Origin: Aestuariivita sp.
GTDB lineage: Bacteria; Pseudomonadota; Alphaproteobacteria; Rhodobacterales; Rhodobacteraceae
Direction: 5' to 3'
Assembly: GCA_018401465.1 (NCBI GenBank)
Contig: JAGYKE010000005.1
Coordinates: 62,001-126,000 of the forward strand
Length of the DNA: 64,000 nt
Each line of letters opens with the position of its first letter. The first letter of the stretch is position 1. Position numbers and translations under genes: made by a program. Shown piece after piece: positions 18,163 through 27,656 of the stretch. The notes under the pieces were generated by a model. It was given only the letters and a program-made list of their open reading frames with translations, made no database searches and had not been told where the DNA came from.

Positions 18163-18915
18163 ATGATCCGCCGCCTGACCGCGACCGCCGTCGCGCTGAC
18201 CTTGGCCGCCCTGCCCGCGCTGGCCTTCGACCCCGCCGCCATGTCCGAGGCCGAGCGCGCGGCCTTCCGCGCCGAGATCCGCGCCTATCTTCTCGACAAT
18301 CCCGAGATCATCATGGAAGCGGTGCAGGTTCTCGAAGACCGGCAGGCGGACATGCAGGCGCAGGCCGACCGCGACGTGATCACGGCGAATGCGGCGGTGA
18401 TCTTCGAGGACGGCTATTCCTGGGTCGGCGGCAACCCCGACGGCGACATCACCATCGTGGAATTCATGGATTACCGCTGCGGCTTTTGCCGCCGCGCCGT
18501 GCCGGAAGTGGACAAGCTTCTGGCGGCCGACGGCAATATCCGCCTCGTGATCAAGGAATATCCGATCCTCGGCGAACAGTCGCTTCTGATGTCGCGCTTT
18601 GCCATCGCGACCAAGCAGGTCGCGGGCGACGACGCCTACAAGCTGGTGCATGACACGCTGATGGGCCTGAACGGAGACGTCACGCCCGAGGCTCTGGGAC
18701 AGGTGGCGGAGGAACTGGAGCTTGACGGGGCGGCGATCCTTGCCCGGATGGACGCGCCCGAGGTCACCCGGGTGATCGCCGAGACGCGCGCGCTGGCGCA
18801 GGCTTTGGACATCCAGGGCACGCCCAGCTTCGTGGTGAAGGACGAAGTGCTGCGCGGCTTCCTTCCGGCAGACCAGATGCAGATGGTGGTGGACACCAAG
18901 CGCGACGAGGGCTGA
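18163..18915 (+). CDS. Periplasmic thioredoxin-fold thiol oxidoreductase, DsbA/Com1-like
   Basis: 250 residues, beginning at the base after the protease stop. Signal peptide MIRRLTATAVALTLAALPAL ends at AFD. A helical segment (residues 25-75, possibly a dimerisation or ScsC-like N-terminal arm) precedes the thioredoxin domain, whose active site is C106-G-F-C109 in FMDYRCGFCRRA. The cis-Pro loop is IQGTPSFVVKD. CGFC with a long N-terminal helical arm resembles DsbA-like/Com1 isomerase-type proteins rather than classical CPHC DsbA. Two hairpins begin directly after the stop. Confidence 0.9.
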   Translation: MIRRLTATAVALTLAALPALAFDPAAMSEAERAAFRAEIRAYLLDNPEIIMEAVQVLEDRQADMQAQADRDVITANAAVIFEDGYSWVGGNPDGDITIVEFMDYRCGFCRRAVPEVDKLLAADGNIRLVIKEYPILGEQSLLMSRFAIATKQVAGDDAYKLVHDTLMGLNGDVTPEALGQVAEELELDGAAILARMDAPEVTRVIAETRALAQALDIQGTPSFVVKDEVLRGFLPADQMQMVVDTKRDEG

Positions 18916-18964
18916 GCCGGAAACCGACGCGGTTTCCGGCCCGTTTTCCGACGCGGAAAACGGG
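18916..18964 (+). terminator. Two tandem hairpins with GACGC loops after the DsbA-like gene
   Basis: Hairpin 1 (18916-18940) has a perfect 10-bp stem GCCGGAAACC/GGTTTCCGGC; hairpin 2 (18940-18964) a perfect 10-bp stem CCCGTTTTCC/GGAAAACGGG. Both close the same five-base loop GACGC. The first begins at the base after the TGA stop. There is no T-run, so these are either factor-assisted terminators or 3'-end stabilising structures. They mirror the pair that follows ispG on the other strand. Confidence 0.75.
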
Positions 18965-18994
18965 TGCTCTTGCGTGAACCCTTGCCCGGAAGAC

Positions 18995-19043
18995 CCTGAA
19001 ACTGCGTCAGTTTCAGGACCAGATCGCGCGTCGCGATCTGGTC
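18995..19043 (-). terminator. Two tandem hairpins with GACGC loops after ispG
   Basis: Read on the minus strand, a perfect 11-bp stem (19017-19043) and a perfect 9-bp stem (18995-19017) both close the loop GACGC (GCGTC on the plus strand). The first overlaps the ispG stop codon by two bases. Together with the plus-strand pair they make four hairpins, each presenting the same loop in the sense direction of its own upstream gene. No T-run is present. Confidence 0.75.
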
Positions 19044-20169
19044 ACTCGGCAGCTTCCGCCGCCTGCGCCGCTTCGATCTCGGCGGCCTTTCTCTCGACCT
19101 GTTCGACGATGTGCTCGATCATGCGGTCGTTGGACAGCTTGTGGCTCTGCTTGCCGGCCAGATAGACCATCCCCGACCCCGCGCCGCCGCCGGTGAAGCC
19201 CACATCGGTCATCAGCGCCTCGCCGGGGCCGTTCACGACGCAGCCGATGATCGACAGGCTCATCGGGGTCTTGATGTGCTCGAGCCGCTTTTCCAGTGCC
19301 TCGACCGTCTTGATGACGTCAAAGCCCTGCCGCGCGCAGGACGGGCACGAGATGATGTTGACGCCCCTGTGCCGCAGGCCCAGCGATTTCAGGATCTCGA
19401 AGCCGACCTTGACCTCTTCCACCGGGTCGGCCGACAGCGACACGCGGATCGTGTCGCCGATGCCCATCCACAGTAGGTTGCCCAGCCCGATCGACGACTT
19501 GATCGTGCCGGACATGAGCCCGCCCGCCTCGGTGATGCCCAGATGGATGGGGGCGTCGGTCGCTTCGGCCAGTTGCTGGTAGGCGGCGGCGGCAAGAAAG
19601 ACGTCCGACGCCTTGCAGCTGATCTTGAATTCGTGAAAATCGTTGTCCTGCAAAATCTTGATATGGTCGAGCCCGCTTTCCACCATCGCATCGGGACAGG
19701 GTTCGCCGTATTTTTCCAGCAGGTGCTTTTCCAGCGACCCGGCATTCACGCCGATGCGGATGGAACAGCCGTGATCGCGCGCGGCCTTGATGACCTCCTT
19801 CACGCGGGTCTCATCGCCGATATTGCCGGGGTTGATGCGCAGGCAGGCCGCGCCCGCCTCGGCCGCCTCGATCCCGCGCTTGTAATGGAAATGGATGTCC
19901 GCGACGATCGGCACCGGGCTTTCGCGCACGATCTCCTTCAGGGCGCGGCTGCTGTCTTGATCGGGGACCGACACGCGCACGATATCCGCGCCCGCATCCG
20001 CCGCCGCCTGCACCTGCGCAATCGTGCCGCGCACATCCGTCGTCAGCGTGTTCGTCATGGTCTGCACGCTGATCGGGGCGTCACCGCCCACGGGAACGCT
20101 TCCCACCATGATCTGCCGCGACTTGCGGCGGTAGATGTTGCGCCAGGGCCTGATGTGGTTCAGCGACAT
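19042..20169 (-). CDS. ispG: 4-hydroxy-3-methylbut-2-enyl diphosphate synthase
   Basis: Penultimate enzyme of the MEP isoprenoid pathway; a [4Fe-4S] protein reduced by flavodoxin or ferredoxin. 375 residues, the compact bacterial form without the plant insert. Motifs include [14 protein letters not shown] near the N-terminus, [17 protein letters not shown] and, for the cluster, [12 protein letters not shown] with later C-V-V-N-GPGEA. Start ATG at 20169. It is the last gene of a minus-strand run hemA, RodZ-like, ispG and is followed by the paired hairpins. Confidence 0.96.
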   Translation of the reverse strand: MSLNHIRPWRNIYRRKSRQIMVGSVPVGGDAPISVQTMTNTLTTDVRGTIAQVQAAADAGADIVRVSVPDQDSSRALKEIVRESPVPIVADIHFHYKRGIEAAEAGAACLRINPGNIGDETRVKEVIKAARDHGCSIRIGVNAGSLEKHLLEKYGEPCPDAMVESGLDHIKILQDNDFHEFKISCKASDVFLAAAAYQQLAEATDAPIHLGITEAGGLMSGTIKSSIGLGNLLWMGIGDTIRVSLSADPVEEVKVGFEILKSLGLRHRGVNIISCPSCARQGFDVIKTVEALEKRLEHIKTPMSLSIIGCVVNGPGEALMTDVGFTGGGAGSGMVYLAGKQSHKLSNDRMIEHIVEQVERKAAEIEAAQAAEAAE

Positions 20170-20241
20170 TGCCGCGCGTCCTCCGGGATCGTTCGGGGCT
20201 GAGGATAGGCGCAGCGCGCGCGGCCTGCAATGCGTCGCGCG

Positions 20242-21420
20242 TCAGTCGGTAACGGGGCGGGCCTGCGCTTCGGCCACCATGCGGGCCAGATTGTCGTCGC
20301 CCGTCAGGTCGGCGACGCTCAGCGCCGCACTCACCTGATCGGCGGCCAGCGCGAAGTTCGACGTCACGGTGCCACGCGCGCCAACGGGGCCGAACACATC
20401 GCCGTTGACGTCGAAATAGATGGCACCCGATTCGCCCACCCGCAGAAGCGGCGGTTCCTCGGTCCGGGGCACGTCATAGGACTGGCCCGGCTCCATGATC
20501 CCCTCAAAGATGACCGATCCGTCCGCCGCGCTTACCCGCACCCAGGCGGGGCGGACGGCGACCATGCGCAGGCCCGGCGCCTCGGCCTCGACCACCTGCG
20601 GCACGCTTTCCGGAGCACGCGGGCTGTCCGCGCTGCGCAGGTCGGCCACCGGGGCGAATGGAGTGGCGAAACTGCCCACGCTGCGCGGATCGAGCGTGGC
20701 GATGGGCGCGTCGCGCGCCACCATGACCGGGACGTCCAGCGCCTGCGGGCGATAAAGCCGGTCAAGCGCCTCGACCGAAGGGGCGATCATGCCGCCCGAC
20801 GCATCGGCGGCGGTCGCGCGCTGCAGCGGGTCGATGTCGGACAGGACGACCGGTGCCTGTTCCACCGGCGCAAGCTGGACCTGCTGCACCTCGCGCAGGA
20901 TGCTGACCCCGCCATAGCCAAGGCCCGCGATCAGCGCGACCAACACCAGAACCGAGCCCATCGCCCTTGGGTCGAGATTGGCAAGGATGCCTTCGGCAGG
21001 GGTGGCGAAGGGCACGCCGCCCAGAGAAAACCTGTCGTCCTCACGCCCTGCAGCGGGGGCGGCGCGCGGCGCCTTGCGGACGACGGATGCTTCGTCCGAC
21101 ATGCCATGCGCGACGGCGAAACCGCTTTCACGGCAGAAGGTGGAATAGGCCTCGTCCGGGTCCATGCCCAGATAGCGCGCATAGGACCGGACATAGCCCG
21201 CTATGAAACCCGGCGTATCGAAGGCGGAAGGATCGCAATTCTCGATCGCGGCAATGTAGGAGGCCTTGATGCGCAATTCGCGCTGCACGTCGAGGAGAGA
21301 TTTTCCCAAGGTGGCGCGTTCGCCGCGCATCATGTCGCCCAGACGCAGGTCGAAATCATCGAACCCCTTGGGTTCGATGACCTTAGGCTCTTCGCTGCGC
21401 CGAAACTTGCGCCCGATCAT
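20242..21420 (-). CDS. RodZ-like membrane protein with cytoplasmic helix-turn-helix domain
   Basis: 392 residues. An N-terminal HTH_25 domain (about residues 25-100) carries RATLGKSLLDVQRELRIKASY and a tyrosine-rich YIAAIENCDPSAF segment. One transmembrane helix (AMGSVLVLVALIAGLGYG, about residues 170-190) leads to a Pro/Ala-rich linker and a C-terminal DUF4115 beta domain with WVRVSAADGSVIFEGIMEPG. This is the order seen in RodZ, which links MreB to the cell envelope. It lies next to ispG, a neighbourhood common for rodZ. The start at 21420 is the only sensible one. Confidence 0.88.
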   Translation of the reverse strand: MIGRKFRRSEEPKVIEPKGFDDFDLRLGDMMRGERATLGKSLLDVQRELRIKASYIAAIENCDPSAFDTPGFIAGYVRSYARYLGMDPDEAYSTFCRESGFAVAHGMSDEASVVRKAPRAAPAAGREDDRFSLGGVPFATPAEGILANLDPRAMGSVLVLVALIAGLGYGGVSILREVQQVQLAPVEQAPVVLSDIDPLQRATAADASGGMIAPSVEALDRLYRPQALDVPVMVARDAPIATLDPRSVGSFATPFAPVADLRSADSPRAPESVPQVVEAEAPGLRMVAVRPAWVRVSAADGSVIFEGIMEPGQSYDVPRTEEPPLLRVGESGAIYFDVNGDVFGPVGARGTVTSNFALAADQVSAALSVADLTGDDNLARMVAEAQARPVTD

Positions 21421-21529
21421 CCCTGCCGCCCCATTTCAACGCGTTCCGATTGCCCCAGTTTCGATTCGGAACGCCTTTTCTTGAGCGCAAGATAACATGA
21501 GCGCAACTATTTTACACGTTCGCAATCAA

Positions 21530-22753
21530 TCAGGCAGACAACTCGGCACGATTCAGCGCACAGCGGCTCCAGAGCGCGTCCATCGCGCGCACCAGCGCGT
21601 CGATTTCGCGGGGGCCGTGCACGGGGCTCGGGGTGAACCGCAGGCGTTCGGTCCCCCGCGGCACGGTGGGGTAGTTGATCGGCTGCACGTAGATGCCGAA
21701 GTCGTTCAGCAGCATGTCCGACAGCATCTTGGTGTGCTTGGGGTCGCCCACGATCACCGGCACGATGTGGCTGCCATGGTCGATGATCGGCAGGCCCAGC
21801 CCCTTGAGCCGCAGCTTCAGGATGCGCGCCTGGGTCTGGTGCGCCTCGCGCAGCTCGGGCGCGGTCTTGAGGTAAGCGACCGACGCCGCCGCACCGGCCG
21901 CGACCGTGGGCGGCAGCGAGGTGGTGAAGATGAAGCCCGGCGCGTAGGACCGCACCGCGTCGCACATCTTCGCGCTGGCCGCGATGTAGCCGCCATGCAC
22001 GCCGAAGGCCTTGCCCAGCGTGCCGTTGATGATGTCGATGCGATGGGCCAGGCCATCGCGCTCCGCGACACCACCGCCGCGGGGGCCGTACATGCCCACC
22101 GCGTGCACCTCATCCAGATAGGTCCGCGCGCCGAATTCGTCGGCCAGATCGCAGAGCGCTTCGATGGGTCCGAAATCGCCGTCCATCGAATAGACGCTCT
22201 CAAAGGCGATGAGCTTCGGCGCCGCCGGATCGTCGGCGGCCAGCAATTCGCGCAGATGCGCGACGTCGTTGTGGCGGAAGATGCGCTTGGCACCGCCGTT
22301 GCGGCGTACGCCTTCGATCATGCTCGCGTGGTTGAGCGCGTCGGAATAGATGATCAGCCCGGGGAACAGCTTGGGCAGCGTCGAGAGCGTCGCGTCATTG
22401 GCGATATAGGCGCTGGTGAACAGAAGCGCGGCTTCCTTGCCGTGCAGATCGGCGAGCTCGGCCTCGAGCCGCTTGTGATAGACGGTCGTGCCCGAGATGT
22501 TGCGCGTGCCGCCCGAACCCGCCCCCACAGCGTCGATCGCCTCGTGCATCGCGGCCAGAACAACGGGGTGCTGGCCCATGCCCAGATAGTCGTTGCCGCA
22601 CCACACCGTGATGTCGCGCGCGCTGCCATCGGGCCGCGTCCAGACCGCATGGGGGAACTGCCCCTTCCGGCGCTCGATGTCGATGAAGGTGCGGTAGCGC
22701 CCTTCCTCGTGCAACGTCGCGATCGCCTGGTCGAGTTTCGCCGCATAATCCAC
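21530..22753 (-). CDS. hemA: 5-aminolevulinate synthase
   Basis: PLP enzyme condensing glycine and succinyl-CoA, the committed step of tetrapyrrole synthesis in the C4 pathway. 407 residues from a GTG start at 22753, with GGAG seven bases upstream. The protein opens [20 protein letters not shown], matching the well-known Rhodobacter ALA synthase N-terminus. Key segments: [35 protein letters not shown] and the PLP lysine in [13 protein letters not shown]. An FNR-type box and a promoter lie in the 230 bases upstream, consistent with oxygen control of haem supply. Confidence 0.97.
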   Translation of the reverse strand: MDYAAKLDQAIATLHEEGRYRTFIDIERRKGQFPHAVWTRPDGSARDITVWCGNDYLGMGQHPVVLAAMHEAIDAVGAGSGGTRNISGTTVYHKRLEAELADLHGKEAALLFTSAYIANDATLSTLPKLFPGLIIYSDALNHASMIEGVRRNGGAKRIFRHNDVAHLRELLAADDPAAPKLIAFESVYSMDGDFGPIEALCDLADEFGARTYLDEVHAVGMYGPRGGGVAERDGLAHRIDIINGTLGKAFGVHGGYIAASAKMCDAVRSYAPGFIFTTSLPPTVAAGAAASVAYLKTAPELREAHQTQARILKLRLKGLGLPIIDHGSHIVPVIVGDPKHTKMLSDMLLNDFGIYVQPINYPTVPRGTERLRFTPSPVHGPREIDALVRAMDALWSRCALNRAELSA

Positions 22754-22828
22754 CGGCTGTCTCCATACTTGTTGCCTACCGTCGGGTGGGCGTCGGGGCG
22801 GCAGTCGACCGCGCCCGGTCTCAAGCGC

Positions 22829-22855
22829 AATATAGTCCGTGCCCTTTCGCTTCAA
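22829..22855 (-). promoter_or_regulatory. Candidate hemA promoter
   Basis: On the minus strand, TTGAAG (22850-22855) and TATATT (22829-22834) are separated by 15 bases, short of the ideal 17, which may reflect a need for activation. The implied transcript start near 22822 leaves an about 70-base leader before the GTG start. Confidence 0.45.
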
Positions 22856-22885
22856 CCAGATAGGACCGGGCGAGGTGTCGCAGCC

Positions 22886-22899
22886 TTGATCTGAATCAA
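22886..22899. promoter_or_regulatory. FNR/FnrL-type binding site upstream of hemA
   Basis: TTGATCTGAATCAA is a perfect match to the FNR/Anr consensus TTGAT-N4-ATCAA. It lies 133 bp upstream of the hemA start and about 70 bp upstream of the predicted hemA transcript start, a helical phase allowed for class I activation. FnrL control of hemA is known in Rhodobacter sphaeroides. It also lies 83 bp before the divergent dipeptidase gene. Confidence 0.8.
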
Positions 22900-22982
22900 T
22901 CCCGGTGCTCCCCGCGTGATCTGGACACCGCGCCCGGCCCTGATAGGGTCGCCCGCATATCCCCATACCGCCCGGAGGCCCC

Positions 22983-24353
22983 ATGTCCCTGTCCGATGTC
23001 CTGACCCGGATCGACACCGATCTTGACGCCGCCCTCGACCGGCTGATGGCGCTGCTGCGCATCCCCTCGATCTCGACCGACCCGGCCTACAAGGCCGATT
23101 GCGACCGCGCCGCCGACTGGCTGGTGGCGGACCTTGCCTCGCTGGGCGCGGACGTGGCCAAGCACCCCACGCCCGGGCACCCGATGGTCATGGGCACGAT
23201 CGGCGACGGCCCGCGTCACTTCATCTTCTACGGGCATTACGACGTGCAGCCCGTCGATCCGCTGAATCTCTGGCACCGCGACCCGTTCGACCCGGAACTG
23301 CAGGAGACTCCGAAGGGCCGCGTGATCCGCGGCCGGGGTGCCGCCGACGACAAGGGCCAGCTCATGACCTTCGTCGAGGCCTGCCGGGCGTGGATCGCGG
23401 TCAACGGGTCCCTGCCCTGCCGCATCACCTTCTTCCTCGAGGGCGAGGAGGAATCGGGTTCCCCCTCCCTCATCCCGTTCATGCAGGCGCACAAGGCCGC
23501 GCTGAAGGCGGACCTCGCGCTGATCTGCGACACGGGGCTTTTCGACAGCCGGGTGCCCGCCATCACCACCATGCTGCGCGGCCTTCTGGGCGAGGAACTG
23601 ACGATCACAGGCCCCGACAAGGACCTGCATTCCGGCATGTATGGCGGCGCCGCGATGAACCCGATCCGGGTTCTGTCGCGCATCATCGCGTCCCTGCATG
23701 ACGAGACCGGGCGCATCACGGTGCCGGGTTTCTACGACGGCGTGCCCGAGCTGTCGAACGCGCTGCGCGACCAGTGGGAAGGCCTCGGTTTTGACGCGGC
23801 GTCCTTCCTCGGCGATGTGGGCCTGTCGGTCCCCGCGGGCGAGGCCGGGCGCACGGCGCTCGAGATGATCTGGTCGCGTCCCACCTGCGAAGTGAACGGC
23901 ATCTGGGGCGGATACACGGGCGAAGGCTTCAAGACGGTCCTGCCATCCGAAGCGCATGCCAAGATCAGCTTCCGCCTTGTCGGCGATCAGGATCCGCTGG
24001 CAATCCGCGAAAGCTTCCGCGCCATGGTGCGCGACATGCTGCCGCCCGATTGCAGCGTGACCTTCAAGGACCATGGCGCGTCGCGCGCGGGCCAGTTCGA
24101 CATCTCGGACCCTTCCTTCGAAGCCGCGCGGCAGGCGCTGTCGGATGAATGGCCCGACGCGGCGGCCTATATCGGCTGCGGCGGGTCGATCCCCATCGCG
24201 GGGCATTTCCAGAAGATCGCGGGCACGACGCCCATGCTGATCGGCTTCGGCAAGGATGACGACCTGATCCATTCCCCGAACGAAAAATACGACCTCGAAA
24301 GCTTCCACAAGGGCATCCGGTCCTGGGCACGGGTCCTTGCGGCGCTGAGCTGA
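22983..24353 (+). CDS. M20-family metallodipeptidase
   Basis: 456 residues; cytoplasmic di-zinc peptidase. Metal ligands are seen in [20 protein letters not shown] (His and Asp), [10 protein letters not shown] (bridging Asp) and [10 protein letters not shown] (Glu pair), followed by the dimerisation lid from about residue 190 to 350 and a last ligand zone near GIRSWARV. The HYDVQP motif marks the carnosinase/CNDP-like dipeptidase branch. It diverges from hemA and is followed by one copy of the window's intergenic repeat. Confidence 0.93.
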   Translation: MSLSDVLTRIDTDLDAALDRLMALLRIPSISTDPAYKADCDRAADWLVADLASLGADVAKHPTPGHPMVMGTIGDGPRHFIFYGHYDVQPVDPLNLWHRDPFDPELQETPKGRVIRGRGAADDKGQLMTFVEACRAWIAVNGSLPCRITFFLEGEEESGSPSLIPFMQAHKAALKADLALICDTGLFDSRVPAITTMLRGLLGEELTITGPDKDLHSGMYGGAAMNPIRVLSRIIASLHDETGRITVPGFYDGVPELSNALRDQWEGLGFDAASFLGDVGLSVPAGEAGRTALEMIWSRPTCEVNGIWGGYTGEGFKTVLPSEAHAKISFRLVGDQDPLAIRESFRAMVRDMLPPDCSVTFKDHGASRAGQFDISDPSFEAARQALSDEWPDAAAYIGCGGSIPIAGHFQKIAGTTPMLIGFGKDDDLIHSPNEKYDLESFHKGIRSWARVLAALS

Positions 24354-24361
24354 AGGGCGGA

Positions 24362-24422
24362 GGTGTCGGGGCTGAGGGGCTCTGCCCCTCAGACACCCCG
24401 GGATATTTTGAGCGAGAGGAAG
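24362..24422 (+). repeat. Intergenic hairpin repeat, copy A
   Basis: CTGAGGGGC-TCT-GCCCCTCAG (24372-24392) forms a perfect 9-bp stem, extended by GGTGTC/GACACC (24362-24367 with 24392-24397). It is followed by CCCCGGGATATTTTGAGCGA and GAGGAAG. The same arrangement occurs at three other places in this window. Here it lies between convergent genes and may act as the dipeptidase terminator. Confidence 0.8.
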
Positions 24423-24435
24423 ATACAGGCCGCAG

Positions 24436-25680
24436 TCATTCGGCGGGCGTCTCGCGCAGCGCAACCGGTTCGGCGCGCGGCGCGCGCGCCTGCCCCAGGC
24501 GGGGATTGAGGCTCCCCGCCACGGCCCACATCGCCAGAAGAAGCGTACCCCCCGCAAGGAAGATGCCCGACAGCGGTGCCACCAGCAGCACCGCCCAGGC
24601 CAGCCCCGGCGTGACGATGCCCGACACGTCGCGGAAGCTGGAATAGATCGCCGACATCTCGGTCCGCTCGGACGGCTTGACCGCCATGAGGAAGGGCAGC
24701 CCCCCCGAAATGTCGAGCAGCACAAGGAAGAACGACCCCAGCACCAGCGCGAGAACCGCCATCCAAGGCAACCCGGCCAGAATGCCCGCCGCCGAAAAGA
24801 GCAGCCCCGAAACAAGGAACCCCGTGCGCACCGCGTGCCGGATCGAATGCCGCCGCATCCAGCGCAGCATCAAGGGCGTCAGGAACAACACGCCGTTGGT
24901 CAGCGACAGGACGATCCCACCCAGTTTTTCGCCCAGACCCGCCTCGATGGCGAAGATCGGCAGATAGACGACATAGACCCACCAGCCCGTCGACCGGATC
25001 GTGGCGAAGAGAAACCCCGCCACCAGCCGGGGCTGCGCAATGAAGCGCGGCAGATAGGCCAGCGGATTGGCGGGCCGGCGCGTCGCCTTGGTGATCAGTC
25101 GGCCATTGCCCATCCGCATGTAGAGAAAGAGCGCGAGCATCGTCAGCGCCGCGACGGCAGAGATCAGGAAGGGCGCCGGCGCCCACCAGTTGCGCAAGGT
25201 CACGCCCAGGATCGGTCCGACCGTCCAGCCCAAGGCGGAATAGAACATGCGCGAGGTTTCGCAGCGGCCGAGTTCGATCTTGGAAATGTAGTCGAGCACA
25301 TAGGCGTTGAAGCAGACGAAGCAGATGACCGTCGCCATGGCGATGAAGAGCAGCCCGAGCAGCACCGCAGGCGCGCTGCCTTCCGTGGCGATCAGCGCCC
25401 CCGTGGCGAACAGCACGGCACCCGAGGAATACATCCAGCGCCGGGGGATGAAGCGGGTCAGGAACGGCACCATCAGCCCTGCGATCAGCGACAGGATGCC
25501 CACCACGAAATAGCCTTGGCTGACCGTCTTGGCGTCGCCCAGTGCCTCGTAGAGCGCGAGCGGGAAGACCGAAATCAGAATGCCACGGGCGATCGCCTCG
25601 GTTCCCGCAAGAATGGCGAAGCCGCGCACGCTGGGTGCGGGGGCGTGGCGAAGCCACTCGGGTATGCGACGCTCATGCAT
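24436..25680 (-). CDS. Major facilitator superfamily transporter
   Basis: 414 residues with about 12 hydrophobic helices; inner-membrane permease. The start ATG at 25680 has AGGA six bases upstream and gives MHERRIPEWLRHAPAPSVRG, a short cytoplasmic tail before the first helix FAILAGTEAIARGILISVFP. A basic-rich loop FIPRRWMYSSG between helices 2 and 3 takes the place of the usual MFS signature, and a longer central loop follows helix 6. The substrate cannot be told. Longer in-frame starts add a non-membrane tail without a ribosome site. Confidence 0.85.
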   Translation of the reverse strand: MHERRIPEWLRHAPAPSVRGFAILAGTEAIARGILISVFPLALYEALGDAKTVSQGYFVVGILSLIAGLMVPFLTRFIPRRWMYSSGAVLFATGALIATEGSAPAVLLGLLFIAMATVICFVCFNAYVLDYISKIELGRCETSRMFYSALGWTVGPILGVTLRNWWAPAPFLISAVAALTMLALFLYMRMGNGRLITKATRRPANPLAYLPRFIAQPRLVAGFLFATIRSTGWWVYVVYLPIFAIEAGLGEKLGGIVLSLTNGVLFLTPLMLRWMRRHSIRHAVRTGFLVSGLLFSAAGILAGLPWMAVLALVLGSFFLVLLDISGGLPFLMAVKPSERTEMSAIYSSFRDVSGIVTPGLAWAVLLVAPLSGIFLAGGTLLLAMWAVAGSLNPRLGQARAPRAEPVALRETPAE

Positions 25681-25771
25681 CTGGGGGTCCTGATCTGCAT
25701 CCAGATTGATGCAGAACGTGCTGAAAAGATAAGCTGTCTGCGACGTTCCGCGCGGCGTTTTCAGACTGGGG

Positions 25772-26704
25772 TCAGAGCCGGCGTCGGCGTGCGCGCAGCA
25801 CGATGTAGATCCCCGAGGCGATGATGATCGTGGCGCCAAGGAAGACGGTCGGCCGCGGCCATTCGGCGAAGAACACCCAGCCCCAGAGAAGCGCGAAGAT
25901 CATCAGCACGTATTCGAAGGGCGCGACCACCGATGCGGGTGCCTGACGGTAGGCCTGCGCCATGGCATAGCCGATGCAGGCCGACAGGAACCCGAGGCCG
26001 ATCAGGCTCGGCAGGTCTTCGGGCGTGGGCCAGACCCAGGGCGCGAAGGCGAAGCGCAGGCTTTCCGAGGCGAAGCTGTCGGCATAGCGCCCGTCTCCCG
26101 CCACCAGATACATGGCCGCCGCCACGATGATGAACGCCAGCTGCATGTGCAGCGCCAGCGTGGACGCGCGCGTCGCCTGCCCCAGTTTCCGCGTCAGGAT
26201 CGAAGTGCCCGCATAAAGCGCCGCCGACAGGACCGGCAGCACCGCCGTCCAGCCCGCCCCGAAGCTGAGTTCGGGCCCCAGCATGACCAGCACGCCCGCA
26301 AAGCCCACAAGGACCGCCGTCAACCTCCGCACGCCCACCTGTTCGCCCAGAAACGGGATCGACAGAAGCGTGACGAAAAGCGGTGCCACGAAGTAAAGCG
26401 CCGTCGCCGTCGCCAGCGGCATGGCGACGAAGGCGAGGTAGAACGCGGTGTTGGCGAAGACGACCAGCACCGCGCGCAGCACATGCAGCCCCGGATGCTG
26501 CACGATCAGCAGGCGGAAACCCCCTTCGGCCATCAGGATGCCGAGGACGAAGATCATCCCCACCCCCGACCGGAAGGCCACGATCTGGTGCAGCGGATAG
26601 CCGCCTGCCAGCCCCTTGATCAGCACGTCGTTGATCGAGATGAGGAACATGCCCCCCAGCATGAAACCGATGCCCATGAGGGGGGCGTTGCGTGCGTCCT
26701 GCAT
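25772..26704 (-). CDS. EamA/DMT-family transporter
   Basis: 310 residues, ten hydrophobic helices arranged as two EamA repeats. The first repeat runs from GIGFMLGGMFLISINDVLIK to FAGVLVMLGPE, and the second begins GWTAVLPVLSAALYAGTSIL and ends with a short basic tail RARRRRL. Such proteins export small metabolites such as amino acids or drugs. The start at 26704 is 64 bp from the divergent hydrolase gene, so the two share a promoter region. Substrate unknown. Confidence 0.88.
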   Translation of the reverse strand: MQDARNAPLMGIGFMLGGMFLISINDVLIKGLAGGYPLHQIVAFRSGVGMIFVLGILMAEGGFRLLIVQHPGLHVLRAVLVVFANTAFYLAFVAMPLATATALYFVAPLFVTLLSIPFLGEQVGVRRLTAVLVGFAGVLVMLGPELSFGAGWTAVLPVLSAALYAGTSILTRKLGQATRASTLALHMQLAFIIVAAAMYLVAGDGRYADSFASESLRFAFAPWVWPTPEDLPSLIGLGFLSACIGYAMAQAYRQAPASVVAPFEYVLMIFALLWGWVFFAEWPRPTVFLGATIIIASGIYIVLRARRRRL

Positions 26705-26768
26705 CGGTCTTTCCGCTGTTCACATGTTACCTATCCGCGATAGAAAGGCCCGAGGCGAAAGGCAAGAC

Positions 26769-27656
26769 ATGACGGCACAGGCGATCCCCGGCTTCAGAGA
26801 CCACAGCGCGCAGGTGAACGGGCAGAGCATCGCCTATTCCCGCGGGGGCGATGGGCCGCCGGTCCTGCTGTTGCACGGATTTCCGCAGACGCGCGCGATG
26901 TGGCGCGGCGTGGCACCGCTTCTGGCGCGCGACTTCACGGTGATCGCAGCCGATCTGCGGGGATACGGCGCAAGCTCCAAGCCAGCGGGGGTCGAGGCTA
27001 TTTCCTTCCGCGCCATGGCGGCCGATCAGGCGGCGCTGATGTGGCACCTGGGCTTTTCGCGCTATCACGTTGTCGGCCACGACCGGGGCGCGCGCACGGC
27101 GCACCGGCTGGCGCTCGATGCGGGCGACGGGCTGCTCAGCCTCACGCTCATGGATATCGTGCCGACGCATCTGCTGCTCGACCAACTGACGCAGGGGGTG
27201 GCGAAGGATTACTATCACTGGTTCTTCCTCGCCCAGCCCGCGCCCTTTCCCGAAACGCTGATCGGGCATGACCCGGATCTGTTCTTCGAACGCTGCCTTA
27301 TGGGCTGGGGCAAGGCGACACTTGACCAGTTCGACGCAGACGCGCTTGCGCAGTTCCGCGCGGCCTGGCGCGACCCGGACACGATCCACGCCATGTGCAA
27401 TGATTACCGCGCGGCGATTGCGGTCGATTTCGATCACGACGCCGCCGATCTGGGGCGGCGGGTCGGGGTGCCGGCACTTGTCCTTTACGGAGCCGACGGG
27501 CCGATGGCACGCCGCTATGACGTCGGCGCGACATGGGGCGACAGGCTTGCGCGGATGCGGGCGCAGGCGATCCCGGGCGGGCATTTCTTTCCCGACCAGT
27601 CGCCCGGCGAAACGGCGGCGGCACTTGCCGGTTTCCTCATGAAACCGGGGCTTTAG
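26769..27656 (+). CDS. Alpha/beta hydrolase, haloacetate-dehalogenase-like
   Basis: 295 residues from ATG at 26769. The nucleophile elbow is GHDRGARTAHR, with Asp as nucleophile and the two Arg that bind the carboxylate in fluoroacetate dehalogenase. The halide-pocket residues His-Trp occur in DYYHWFFLAQPAP and Tyr in CNDYRAAIAVDF; the catalytic His is in GGHFFPDQSP and the acid Asp is probably in LMDIVPTH. All these match the FAcD/DehH1 branch rather than general epoxide hydrolases. The oxyanion motif is HGFPQTRAMW. Its stop codon overlaps the convergent gene's stop by two bases. Confidence 0.85.
   Translation: MTAQAIPGFRDHSAQVNGQSIAYSRGGDGPPVLLLHGFPQTRAMWRGVAPLLARDFTVIAADLRGYGASSKPAGVEAISFRAMAADQAALMWHLGFSRYHVVGHDRGARTAHRLALDAGDGLLSLTLMDIVPTHLLLDQLTQGVAKDYYHWFFLAQPAPFPETLIGHDPDLFFERCLMGWGKATLDQFDADALAQFRAAWRDPDTIHAMCNDYRAAIAVDFDHDAADLGRRVGVPALVLYGADGPMARRYDVGATWGDRLARMRAQAIPGGHFFPDQSPGETAAALAGFLMKPGL

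Noticed and set aside
21530-23062. 510-residue version of HemA
   Set aside because: The extra residues come from the promoter and FNR-box region; the GTG start at 22753 reproduces the known N-terminus.
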